DNA of 7,248 nt from Patescibacteria group bacterium (GCA_022572625.1 JACZVN010000018.1:1-7248); one strand, 5' to 3'. Shown: positions 1-6,311, numbered from the stretch's first letter. The notes: generated by a model from the letters alone, not told the origin. Numbers and translations: made by a program.

Positions 1-1068
1 AGACCTACTGGAGGTATAACAATGATTAGATTTGTAAAGAAAGGGCCTCTGGATAAAATAGGACCTGTTGTACAGCTTAGTGTTTTTCGTGGGTCTTATG
101 ACGGAGAAATCTTGGGTATTGCCGAGTACTCGCAACAGATAAAAAAAGAAAAAACGGACGCTGCTGTTATTCATCTTAAGCCCATAGATAAAGCCTTAAA
201 AGAATTACAATGGACCCGGCGTAAAGAAACTCTCGCCAATCGGAGTAGTCAATTAGGAGACCGAGTGGAATTAGATTTAAATTTATTCATTAATAAAGTT
301 CCACTTGATCAGGGTCAAATTAAAAATTTCTCTGTAATTTTAGGTCAAGATCAATATTTACCAGGCCTTTCAGAGAATATTAAAGGCCTTAGCGCCGGAC
401 AAGAAAAAGAATTTTCTTATCGTTATCCGGATTCACATTATGATAAACAACTAGCCGGTAAATTAGTTGACTTTAAAGCTAAAATTAAAAATGTTTATGC
501 AATTAATCTACCACCAATTGATGATGAACTCGGACAAAGTTTTGGTGAATTTAAAAATCTTGAAGAATTGAAAAATAAAATAAAAGAAAATTTAGAAACC
601 GAAGCTCAAGATAAAGAAGAGCAACGTTTGGAAATAGAAATTTTAAAACAACTTATTGAAAAAGCTAAAATCGGGGAAATACCAGAAATTTTAATTGAAC
701 ATGAACTTGAAAAAATGATAAATGAATTAAAAATGTCAGTGGAAAATCCCCATGAAATGGGATCAGCTAAATTTGATGATTATCTTCAAAGTATTAAAAA
801 AACCGAGGAAGATTTAAAAAAAGGATTTATTCCCAAAGCTGAAGAAAGAATAAAAACTGCTTTATGTATCCGGAAAATTGCCCAGGAAAAAAATATAAAA
901 GTAGGGGAAGAAGAAATTAAACAGGAAATGGACAAACTAATAGAACTTTATAAGGGTCAAGAAAAAAGCTTAGAAAATTTAAAAACTGAAGACGGACAAA
1001 TTTATATAAAAAATTTATTATCTAATAAAAAAGTACTTGAATGGTTGAAAGCATTAGTTCTAAATTGA
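1..1068 (+). CDS. tig: Trigger factor, ribosome-associated chaperone / peptidyl-prolyl isomerase (5' partial)
   Basis: Trigger factor binds the ribosome near the exit tunnel and shields nascent chains. The visible protein has a short linker, an FKBP-like PPIase domain (about residues 78-160 counted from the Met at base 22; GDRVELDLN, then LPGLSENIKGL with the family's GxxAGQEKEF pattern) and the helical C-terminal chaperone domain (about 163-348, beginning PPIDDELGQSFGEFKNLEEL). The ribosome-binding N-terminal domain (about 110 residues, with its GFRxGKxP signature) is absent. The frame stays open from base 22 back to base 1 (RPTGGIT before the Met), and RFVKKGPLD followed by GEILG resembles the strand that leads into the linker in full-length proteins. 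I therefore take the ATG at 22 as internal, the GGAGGT before it as codons, and the gene as starting outside the window. About 110 missing plus 355 visible residues gives the usual family size. It ends in TGA. The first 200 bases or so are richer in G+C and align less well than the rest. Confidence 0.9.
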   Translation, partial: RPTGGITMIRFVKKGPLDKIGPVVQLSVFRGSYDGEILGIAEYSQQIKKEKTDAAVIHLKPIDKALKELQWTRRKETLANRSSQLGDRVELDLNLFINKVPLDQGQIKNFSVILGQDQYLPGLSENIKGLSAGQEKEFSYRYPDSHYDKQLAGKLVDFKAKIKNVYAINLPPIDDELGQSFGEFKNLEELKNKIKENLETEAQDKEEQRLEIEILKQLIEKAKIGEIPEILIEHELEKMINELKMSVENPHEMGSAKFDDYLQSIKKTEEDLKKGFIPKAEERIKTALCIRKIAQEKNIKVGEEEIKQEMDKLIELYKGQEKSLENLKTEDGQIYIKNLLSNKKVLEWLKALVLN

Positions 1069-1077
1069 TCTACGGCA

Positions 1078-1101
1078 AATTTGCTACGAGGCAAGCAAAT
1101 T
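1078..1101 (+). other. Hairpin just after trigger factor
   Basis: AATTTGC (1078-1084) and GCAAATT (1095-1101) form a 7-bp inverted repeat around a 10-base loop. A competing stem TTGC/GCAA lies at 1081-1094. It begins 10 bases after the tig stop codon but has no T-tract on either strand, so it is not a classical intrinsic terminator. It may protect the tig mRNA 3' end, act in tRNA processing, or mean nothing. Confidence 0.3.
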
Positions 1102-1120
1102 AATAAAAAAAATATTATAT

Positions 1121-1126
1121 TATAAA
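1121..1126 (+). promoter_or_regulatory. Possible -10 box of tRNA-Gly promoter
   Basis: TATAAA lies 11 bases before the first base of tRNA-Gly, a fitting distance for a tRNA promoter. The surrounding 1101-1137 is almost pure A/T and contains other candidates (TATTAT at 1113, TATATT at 1116). No convincing -35 box is seen at the right distance, so read-through from tig is an alternative. Confidence 0.3.
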
Positions 1127-1137
1127 AGTATCTATAT

Positions 1138-1212
1138 GCGGGCGTCGTATAGTGGCTATTATACGGCCTTGCCAAGGCTGAGACGGCGGTTCGATTCCGC
1201 TCGCCCGCTCCA
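1138..1212 (+). tRNA. tRNA-Gly (anticodon GCC), CCA encoded
   Basis: The cloverleaf can be read directly. The acceptor stem is GCGGGCG (1138-1144) with CGCCCGC (1202-1208). The D stem GTA is at 1147-1149. The anticodon stem is CGGCC/GGCTG with one G-U pair, around the loop TTGCCAA, with anticodon GCC at 1171-1173. The T stem is GGCGG/CCGCT around TTCGATT. U73 is the expected discriminator for Gly, followed by an encoded CCA (1210-1212). It decodes GGC and GGU. It is followed after six bases by a terminator. Confidence 0.96.
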
Positions 1213-1218
1213 TTATTC

Positions 1219-1245
1219 AAAAAATCGCTTATTAAGCGATTTTTT
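1219..1245. terminator. Bidirectional intrinsic terminator between convergent units
   Basis: AAAAAATCGCTT (1219-1230), loop ATT, AAGCGATTTTTT (1234-1245): a perfect 12-bp inverted repeat with a T-run on both strands. Read rightward it ends the tRNA-Gly transcript six bases after its CCA. Read leftward it ends the minus-strand unit 15 bases after the CCA of tRNA-Tyr. One element therefore serves both directions and prevents read-through collision. Confidence 0.9.
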
Positions 1246-1260
1246 GGTTCAAATAAATGA

Positions 1261-1347
1261 TGGTGGGTGGGGCAGGATTCGAACCTACGAAGGCATATAG
1301 CCAGCAGATTTACAGTCTGCTGCATTTGACCGCTTTGCTACCCACCC
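1261..1347 (-). tRNA. tRNA-Tyr (anticodon GTA), CCA encoded
   Basis: Read on the minus strand, the acceptor GGGTGGG (1347-1341) pairs with CCCACCC (1271-1265), followed by A73 and an encoded CCA (1263-1261). The anticodon stem is GCAGA/TCTGC around CTGTAAA, with anticodon GTA at complement 1311-1313. A long variable arm (TGGCTATATGCCTTC, with stem GGC/GCC) is typical of bacterial class II tRNA-Tyr. The T arm is GTAGG/CCTGC around TTCGAAT. It lies four bases after tRNA-Thr, so both are very likely cut from one precursor. Confidence 0.96.
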
Positions 1348-1351
1348 AAAA

Positions 1352-1424
1352 AGCCCAGGCGCGGGCTCGAACCGCGGACCTTTTGCTTACCATGCAAATG
1401 CTCTACCAACTGAGCTACCTGGGC
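1352..1424 (-). tRNA. tRNA-Thr (anticodon GGT), CCA not encoded
   Basis: On the minus strand, the acceptor GCCCAGG (1424-1418) pairs with CCTGGGC (1359-1353). The D arm is GCTC/GAGC, the anticodon stem TTTGC/GCAAA encloses ATGGTAA with anticodon GGT at complement 1389-1391, and the T arm is CGCGG/CCGCG around TTCGAGC. The discriminator is U. The next three bases are TTT, so CCA must be added by a nucleotidyltransferase, unlike its two tRNA neighbours. The first ten bases of the tRNA are also the last codons and stop of the upstream coding region. Confidence 0.95.
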
Positions 1425-1738
1425 CTATACTTTCTCAAAAGTTTAGCTAATTTACTTAAAAAATCAAGTCCCTTTTGGAACTTTGATTTCATAATTTTGA
1501 AAATCTTTTGAAAATCAAACTTTAAATTATTAATTTTTAGTTTTATTTTATTTTTAAAATCGCTTATTTGACGATTAGTTCTTTTTTTTAATAAATCTCT
1601 TTTAGTTTTAGCCGCTACTTCTTCTGGCATTTGATTTAAATCAATCTTAGCTAAAAAAAATATTTTTCTTCTAATAATAAAAATAATACCCCCTAAGGAA
1701 AATAAAATAATCAAAACAAATAGACTATTAATAGTCAT
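1415..1738 (-). CDS. Small basic single-pass membrane protein, unknown function
   Basis: This 107-residue protein has one N-terminal hydrophobic helix (about residues 5-22, then RRK, suggesting the tail is cytoplasmic) and a long, strongly basic, lysine-rich helical tail (DLNQMPEEVAAKTKRDLL at 33-50 onward). I associate the pattern of a membrane anchor followed by an ID-x-x-x-PEE-x-AK-like segment with small hypothetical proteins of CPR bacteria, but no function is known to me. The start ATG (1736-1738) lies four bases after the aldolase stop, and GAAGG overlaps that stop as a possible, very close ribosome-binding site. Coupled translation with the aldolase is therefore plausible. The stop TAG (1417-1415) lies inside tRNA-Thr, so the last codons (RPR) are acceptor-stem sequence. 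The intact frame, coupling and family resemblance make it probably real. Confidence 0.7.
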   Translation of the reverse strand: MTINSLFVLIILFSLGGIIFIIRRKIFFLAKIDLNQMPEEVAAKTKRDLLKKRTNRQISDFKNKIKLKINNLKFDFQKIFKIMKSKFQKGLDFLSKLAKLLRKYRPR

Positions 1739-1742
1739 GCCT

Positions 1743-2610
1743 TCAAACTTTATTCCGACTACCGAATATTAAAATTTTATCTTTGACCACCTGGGAAACA
1801 GCTGAAATGGTTGGTAAAAGAATTTTCCGTGGGTCATATTCTGTTTTTTTCCTTAAAGACCGGATTAAACTTTGGCGAAAGGCAAATCTAATTTCTGTAT
1901 CAATATTAATAATCCTTATCCCTGAATCAATTGCTTTTTTAATCTGACCACCCGAAATTTTTGAAGCCCCATGTAAAACTAAAGGAATATTAACTTTTTT
2001 TTGAATCTCTTTTAATCTTTTTAAATGTAAACGAGGGGGTTTATGTTTTATCTTATAAAAGCCATGAACATTACCAATGGCCACCGCCAAGGTATCAACT
2101 TTTGTTTTTTTAATAAATTCTTGAGCTTGATCAGGATCAGTTAAAAATTCTTTTGGATGACTAATTAAACGCTCGATCTCCTTCTTCCTTAACCACTCTC
2201 CCTAACTCTCCCTGAGCCCAAACTCCATGACGATGAGCATATTCAACGGCCTTTTTAGTAACCATGATATTTTCATCAAAAGGCAAATCTGAAGCATCAA
2301 TCATAATTGAAGAAAAGCCAGCCTCAATACACTCAACGATTGAAGAAAAAGTTTTTCCATGATCGAGGTGAAGAGCAATTGGAATATTATTGGCCTGATT
2401 TTTAGCCACGGTTTGAACAATATGAGTAATCGCTTTTACACCAGCGTAACCCAAAGTTGCTTCACTAACTTGAATAATAACTGGAGCCTGAGATTGAATC
2501 GCGCCCTGAACAATTCCTAAAGTTATTTCTAAATTAAAAGTATTAAAAGCTCCAAGAGCATATTTTTCTTTTTTTGTTTTTTTAATAATTTCTTTTATAT
2601 GGACTAACAT
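1743..2610 (-). pseudogene. fba: Class II fructose-1,6-bisphosphate aldolase, split by a frameshift
   Basis: This zinc aldolase of glycolysis/gluconeogenesis cleaves FBP to DHAP and GAP. The first fragment (2610 to 2161, 149 residues from ATG) carries GAFNTFNLE, the HLDHG motif (residues 81-85, catalytic Asp and zinc His) and GELGR (134-138, with the family Glu). It then meets TAG at 2163-2161. The rest continues in the +1 frame: ERLISHPKEFLTDPDQAQEF, then AVAIGNVHGFY (second zinc His), LVLHGASKI (phosphate loop, usually LHGGSGI), INIDTEIRFAF and a normal C terminus YDPRKILLP...IFGS. Both frames are open between 2204 and 2161, so the shift lies there, most likely just after VVKEEGD. Removing one base gives 288 residues, the usual length. 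An in-frame TTG at 2090 is an internal Leu codon, not a start. This may be a sequence error, a recent mutation or, less likely, recoding. It sits 13 bases after tpiA. Confidence 0.9.
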
Positions 2611-2623
2611 AGGAATATTTTAC

Positions 2624-3415
2624 TTATATTATTGCTTGACAAATTTTTACAAACTCGGCGGCTTTAAGGGAAGATCCACCAACTAAAACTCCATCAGTTG
2701 TTTCCAAATCAACAAAAGATTTAACATTATCAGCGCTCACACTCCCGCCATAAATAATGGAGATATTTTTTTTCACTCTTTCTAAAGGATAAAAATCAAT
2801 CATTCTTTGTAAAATTATTTTATTCATATATTCAGCTTCATTAGGAGTAATGGCCCGACCAGAACCAATCACCCAGACCGGCTCATAAGCAATAATAATT
2901 TTCTGTTTTAAATCTAAATCAATACCAGTTAAAGCAGATGATAACTGATCTAAAATCACATAATCTTTAATTCCGCGCCGTCTTTCTTCAAGGGTTTCAC
3001 CAATACAAATAATTGGAATTAACTCAGCCTTTAGGGCTGCTTTAACTTTTTGATGAACCATATTATTTGTTTCTTTTAAATTTTTCCTTCGTTCAGAATG
3101 ACCTAAAATAACATAACGACATCCTAAATTCTTTAACCAAACTGGAGATATTTCACCGGTAAATTCACCATGATCTTCCCAAAAACAATCTTGAGCGCCT
3201 AAAAATATACCCGATTTGGATTTTAATATCCTAGAAACTTCACTCAAGTTAGTAAAAGAAGGGCATAAAATAATATCTAATTTCTTTATTTTTAAATTCC
3301 TCAAAAAAAAATTTGGACGAGTTTTTAATTTTTTTAAAATTTTTTCTGATAAAGTTTTACTTTCTTTAAATCCAAGATTCATTTTCCAGTTAGCAATGAT
3401 AATTTTTCTTTTCAT
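2624..3415 (-). CDS. tpiA: Triose-phosphate isomerase
   Basis: This cytosolic TIM-barrel enzyme interconverts DHAP and glyceraldehyde-3-phosphate, the two products of the aldolase encoded just downstream. All key elements are visible in the 263 residues: ANWKMN (Asn9 and Lys11), ILGHSERR (catalytic His106), CIGET, AYEPVW with catalytic Glu178, the mobile loop VWVIGSGRAIT (canonical VWAIGTGxxAT), YGGSV, and the phosphate-binding end GVLVGGSSL. The length is slightly above the usual 250 because of a short basic insertion at about residues 31-45, between the first helix and second strand. The ATG at 3415 puts MKRKIIIANWKMN at the N terminus as in the family, so the start is secure although no Shine-Dalgarno is seen. 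It starts 23 bases after the COG2426 gene. Confidence 0.97.
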   Translation of the reverse strand: MKRKIIIANWKMNLGFKESKTLSEKILKKLKTRPNFFLRNLKIKKLDIILCPSFTNLSEVSRILKSKSGIFLGAQDCFWEDHGEFTGEISPVWLKNLGCRYVILGHSERRKNLKETNNMVHQKVKAALKAELIPIICIGETLEERRRGIKDYVILDQLSSALTGIDLDLKQKIIIAYEPVWVIGSGRAITPNEAEYMNKIILQRMIDFYPLERVKKNISIIYGGSVSADNVKSFVDLETTDGVLVGGSSLKAAEFVKICQAII

Positions 3416-3438
3416 ATTTTTAAATAAAATAATAATTT

Positions 3439-3897
3439 TTAAATAATTGAAGTAATTCCTATTGTAGCCAAGGTGACAATCAGACCGGCGATGAGAACTC
3501 CAATAAATATTAAACCTAAACTACGGATGTACGGAATACCAAAAAGAAAAGCGGCGATCGTCCCAGTCCAAGCACCGGTCAAGGGCAAAGGAATGGCAAC
3601 TAATAAAATCAGACCTAGATTTCCATAAAAAGCATGCTTTTTATAAAATCGTTTGCGTGTCCTCTTAAACAGCCAGAAAAAAAACTTTTTAATTAATTTA
3701 CTCCTTTTTATCAAAGATTCACTTAAATTTTGCCAAAACCATAATAACAAAAAAATCGGAATCATATTACCCAAAACAGCCAGAAAAAAAGATTTAAATG
3801 GAGAAAATTGAAAGGCGGTCATAGCTAGAGGAATAGTTCCCCGTAATTCATTTATTGGCGTCATGGCCAATAAAACTGTGATTAATTCTGATCCCAT
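3439..3897 (-). CDS. COG2426 / Sm_multidrug_ex family integral membrane protein
   Basis: This 152-residue polytopic membrane protein belongs to the family named 'putative small multi-drug export protein'. Two family signatures are present: TPINELRGTIPLAM near the N terminus (13-26) and AIPLPLTGAWTGTIAAFLFG (101-120). Hydrophobic segments lie at about 36-57, 92-121 and 125-152. Between the first two is a basic loop of about 30 residues (KRSKLIKKFFFWLFKRTRKR), probably cytoplasmic. The transport role is only a family label; substrate and direction are unproven. The start ATG is 17 bases after the carboxypeptidase stop. An AAGGTG lies 13 bases before it, rather far for a ribosome-binding site. 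It sits between a cell-wall gene and tpiA, which gives no clear clue to function. Confidence 0.85.
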   Translation of the reverse strand: MGSELITVLLAMTPINELRGTIPLAMTAFQFSPFKSFFLAVLGNMIPIFLLLWFWQNLSESLIKRSKLIKKFFFWLFKRTRKRFYKKHAFYGNLGLILLVAIPLPLTGAWTGTIAAFLFGIPYIRSLGLIFIGVLIAGLIVTLATIGITSII

Positions 3898-3914
3898 AAT
3901 ATGATCTTAACACC

Positions 3915-4847
3915 TTATGGTAAAATCGTCCACCAAATTAAACTTTTCGCTTCTTGAAACCTATCTTGATCAGTAGCCGCACCTAGAATAACTACAGCCA
4001 ACTGGCGATTTTGATAATTACTTAATCCAACTAGACAATATCCACTCTCATCCAAATATCCTGTTTTGGCTCCAATAAGACTTACAAAGCTATTTAACAA
4101 TTTATTAGTACTATAAATACGTTGATACCGTTTTTGCCCATTTATCCCAATAATATTAATATCATAAATTCTTTTACCTATGGCCTGCCTAATTTCATCT
4201 TTTTGCATTGCTTCCTTAAGTAATTTAACTAAATCCTGAGCCGTAGAATAATTCTTAGGACTCAATCCAGTGGGTTCAATAAAATAAGTATTAGTCATGT
4301 CCAAAGTTTTAGCTTTTTCATTCATTAAATCAACAAATGTTTTTTTGCCGTTTGATTTAGTGAGGCGGGCTAAAATCCTCATGGCGTTATTAGCTGATTT
4401 AATTAATCCACCATAAAAAATATCCTGAACACTCAATTTTTCTCCAGCCCTAATATTCAAACCAGCCGGAGTTAAACTACTTTCTATTTTCTCTTCGGAC
4501 AGACTAGTAAATGGAGATTCTAGTCGAAGAATAAGATCCTCAGGCTCAACCATAACTAATTCATCCCATTGCTTAGTTTTATTTTCTAAAAAAACTAAGG
4601 CGGTCATAAGTTTAGTAATACTGGCAATAGGTAGAACAGCCGTTTTATTTTTCTCAAATAAAATTTCACCAGTATCAATATCAACTACCAAAGCACTTTT
4701 GGCTGTTAATTTGGGTCCCAAAGAATAAGGGAGTTTTAAATTACTTATGTTCTCACCTGGCCAAAGAGCTTGATCTAAAAAAACTACCTGATTAAAAACA
4801 GAAGATGAAGTTAAAAAAAGTAAACTAGCTAAAATAAAGGAAATCAT
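3915..4847 (-). CDS. D-alanyl-D-alanine carboxypeptidase, serine peptidase S11 (penicillin-binding protein)
   Basis: Removes the terminal D-Ala from peptidoglycan stem pentapeptides outside the membrane, limiting cross-linking. The three catalytic motifs are in order: SITK (Ser76 nucleophile, Lys79), SAN (151-153) and KTG (261-263, in IGAKTGYLDESG). The conserved stretch SALVVDIDTGEILFEKN precedes the first motif. An N-terminal hydrophobic segment (about 2-24) is a signal peptide or membrane anchor. Compared with DacA/PBP5, about 25 residues are inserted before the SxN motif (about 103-130, Ser/Glu/Leu-rich), and the protein stops soon after the catalytic domain, lacking the C-terminal beta domain and amphipathic anchor. 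It is 19 bases after the FemAB-type gene, so two wall-modifying enzymes are probably co-transcribed. No clear Shine-Dalgarno is seen. Zinc D,D-peptidases and beta-lactamases are excluded by the motif set and order. Confidence 0.93.
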   Translation of the reverse strand: MISFILASLLFLTSSSVFNQVVFLDQALWPGENISNLKLPYSLGPKLTAKSALVVDIDTGEILFEKNKTAVLPIASITKLMTALVFLENKTKQWDELVMVEPEDLILRLESPFTSLSEEKIESSLTPAGLNIRAGEKLSVQDIFYGGLIKSANNAMRILARLTKSNGKKTFVDLMNEKAKTLDMTNTYFIEPTGLSPKNYSTAQDLVKLLKEAMQKDEIRQAIGKRIYDINIIGINGQKRYQRIYSTNKLLNSFVSLIGAKTGYLDESGYCLVGLSNYQNRQLAVVILGAATDQDRFQEAKSLIWWTILP

Positions 4848-4866
4848 ATTTTAATAATTAATCATT

Positions 4867-5820
4867 CTAAAAACGCATTAATTTTCCCAGTTTATATAAA
4901 AAATACCAAAAATTTGAAAATGGTAGATCAAAGGTACCCGGATAAACGACTGGTTGGCCCCCAAAACCTATTTTAAATCTAGTAAATCCAGGCCATTTTT
5001 TCTTATTAAGACCCCAAAAATCATAAAATTTAAAACCCTGTTGACTAGCCTGTTTAATAACTTCCCAATGAAGCAAATAAGGGGCCATAGCTAAAGAATA
5101 CTCGCGCGAAGAGGCTCCATGAACGTAAGTCACTGTTGAACCAAAATAAATAATAATCTGAGCCGCTAAAACCTTATTTTTATATCGGGCTAAAAATAAT
5201 TTAGAAAATTGTGTTTGCTTTAAAAGCTGACGATAATAATCATCTGGATGTGGGTTAAATTTTGCGCGCTGGGCGGTCTGATGAATAAGTTTTAAAAATA
5301 TTTCAAAATCACTATTTTTTTTACTTTCATAGACTTGGACGCCATGCTTTTGGGCTAAACGGATATTATATCTGGTTTTAGGATGCATTTTAACTAAAAG
5401 GCTTTCTTCTGATTGAGCTAAATCTAAAATTGTCGTCTGGGATGGCTGCAAATCATCGACTCTTTTAGCATTTAAAATTAATTGTTTAGCATCAAATGGC
5501 TCAAAACGAAAAAAAACCGCTTTTTCTTGTTGAGCTAATTCCTTAATCTTTTTAAAAAATAATTCTTGGGCTTGCTGATGTTTAGAAATAAAAATGGGTC
5601 CCCGCGGAGAATAAAGATAATTCTTCCCAAACGGCAAAGCCTGCTTAATAACTAAAGCTAAACCAATAATTTGCTGATTATCTTTAATCGCTAAATACCA
5701 AATCTTTCTTTTAATGGTTCTTTGAAAATTTCCCCAAACCCAGGATTGTAAAAATTGACTTCCATGAGAAGTGATAAAAATATCCCAACTTTTTTGATCT
5801 AAAATCTCACTAATTTGCAT
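4867..5820 (-). CDS. FemAB/FemX-type aminoacyltransferase (peptidoglycan bridge formation)
   Basis: FemAB-family enzymes transfer amino acids from aminoacyl-tRNA to the side chain of the peptidoglycan precursor, on the cytoplasmic side. The 317 residues match FemX size and lack the long coiled-coil arm of FemA. Recognisable segments are QSWVWGNFQR (25-34), LYSPRGPI (69-76), the basic MHPKTRYNIRLAQKHGV (145-161, the family's KTRxNIRxAxKxG signature), YVHGASS (232-238), APYLLHWEVI (246-255), FYDFWG (265-270) and GFTRFKIGFGG (278-288). The fold is two GNAT-like halves. It follows a GNAT gene by two bases and precedes the carboxypeptidase by 19, which supports a wall role. The amino acid transferred cannot be read from the sequence. 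Some FemAB-like proteins in Gram-negative-type bacteria have other acyl-acceptor roles, so the substrate is uncertain. Confidence 0.88.
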   Translation of the reverse strand: MQISEILDQKSWDIFITSHGSQFLQSWVWGNFQRTIKRKIWYLAIKDNQQIIGLALVIKQALPFGKNYLYSPRGPIFISKHQQAQELFFKKIKELAQQEKAVFFRFEPFDAKQLILNAKRVDDLQPSQTTILDLAQSEESLLVKMHPKTRYNIRLAQKHGVQVYESKKNSDFEIFLKLIHQTAQRAKFNPHPDDYYRQLLKQTQFSKLFLARYKNKVLAAQIIIYFGSTVTYVHGASSREYSLAMAPYLLHWEVIKQASQQGFKFYDFWGLNKKKWPGFTRFKIGFGGQPVVYPGTFDLPFSNFWYFLYKLGKLMRF

Positions 5821-5822
5821 AA

Positions 5823-6305
5823 TTACTTTTTAAACCGGGCGATCATAATTACTTCATCACCACTAAATAAATCTTTAATTACGGTTTCCACCTTTGCTCC
5901 CAAGGTCTTTTGGTACAATTTCTGGGCTTGATTAGTCGTTCCTGTGGTTACCTCGATTAATTTGAGACTAGCGCCCCTAATTTTTAAATAATCTTTTATT
6001 TTAATTAAAGATTCAGTTATAATTTTTGTTCCGATTCCCTGGCCTCTATATTTCAGATCAACAGCGATTTGCTCAAGTTCGATAACGGCTTGTTTTCGAA
6101 AACCACCTTTTTCTTTCCATAAAATATAACCTAAAATTTTATCTCCTTCTTGAGCAACAAAATACTGCATTCTAGGATAGGCTTGAAAATTACAATTAGT
6201 CCACTGTCGGGCCATTGATAAATCCTTGAGGCCGCTAAAACATTGGCTGGTAATTTCAGCAATCCCTTTAACTTGATTTTGTTCGGCTCTTTTAATTAAA
6301 ATCAT
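5823..6305 (-). CDS. GNAT-family N-acetyltransferase
   Basis: A 160-residue single-domain acetyl-CoA-dependent transferase. Motif A is clear: IELEQIAVDLKYRGQGIGTKII (split here as strand 75-83 and pyrophosphate loop RGQGIG at 87-92). The preceding strand KILGYILWK (56-64) and the late strand EVTTGTTNQAQKLYQKTLGAK complete the fold: the NxxAxxLYxKxGF-like signature is present as NQAQKLYQKTLGA. The substrate is unknown; RimI-like protein acetylation is one option, but nothing specific to RimI is seen. It is first in the long minus-strand unit. The start codon has AAAGG directly before it and a TAAAAT six bases further up, compatible with a nearly leaderless mRNA. Two bases separate it from the FemAB-type gene, implying translational coupling. 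Confidence 0.87.
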   Translation of the reverse strand: MILIKRAEQNQVKGIAEITSQCFSGLKDLSMARQWTNCNFQAYPRMQYFVAQEGDKILGYILWKEKGGFRKQAVIELEQIAVDLKYRGQGIGTKIITESLIKIKDYLKIRGASLKLIEVTTGTTNQAQKLYQKTLGAKVETVIKDLFSGDEVIMIARFKK

Positions 6306-6311
6306 CCTTTT

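Noticed and set aside
22..24. ATG at 22 as the start of trigger factor, with GGAGGT before it
   Set aside because: The frame is open upstream, the preceding residues fit the family, and a protein starting here would lack the whole ribosome-binding domain; GGAGGT reads as codons.
1078..1101. Hairpin as a tig terminator
   Set aside because: No T-run follows on either strand, so it is listed only as a hairpin.
1002..1325. 107-codon minus-strand open frame across the tig end and tRNA-Gly
   Set aside because: It runs antisense through tRNA-Gly and through tRNA-Tyr; its GAGERNRTAVSALARP stretch is the well-known artefact of translating tRNA genes.
1257..1511. 84-codon plus-strand open frame across tRNA-Tyr and tRNA-Thr
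   Set aside because: GAGFEPT and RARTADLL are typical false peptides from antisense tRNA sequence, and the region is already explained by two tRNAs and the membrane protein.
1743..2090. Separate gene starting at TTG 2090
   Set aside because: The codon is a Leu within the conserved TLAVAIGNVHG segment of aldolase; this is the 3' part of the frameshifted fba gene.
2161..2163. Programmed +1 frameshift at AAT-TAG like that of prfB
   Set aside because: No CTT-TGA type slip site or internal Shine-Dalgarno at the right distance is seen, and tRNA-Asn would re-pair badly on ATT; kept only as a minor possibility.
3216..3446. 76-codon plus-strand open frame opposite the start of tpiA
   Set aside because: It is antisense to the conserved N terminus of TpiA; its Phe/Lys-rich content simply mirrors AT-rich codons and it has no ribosome-binding site.
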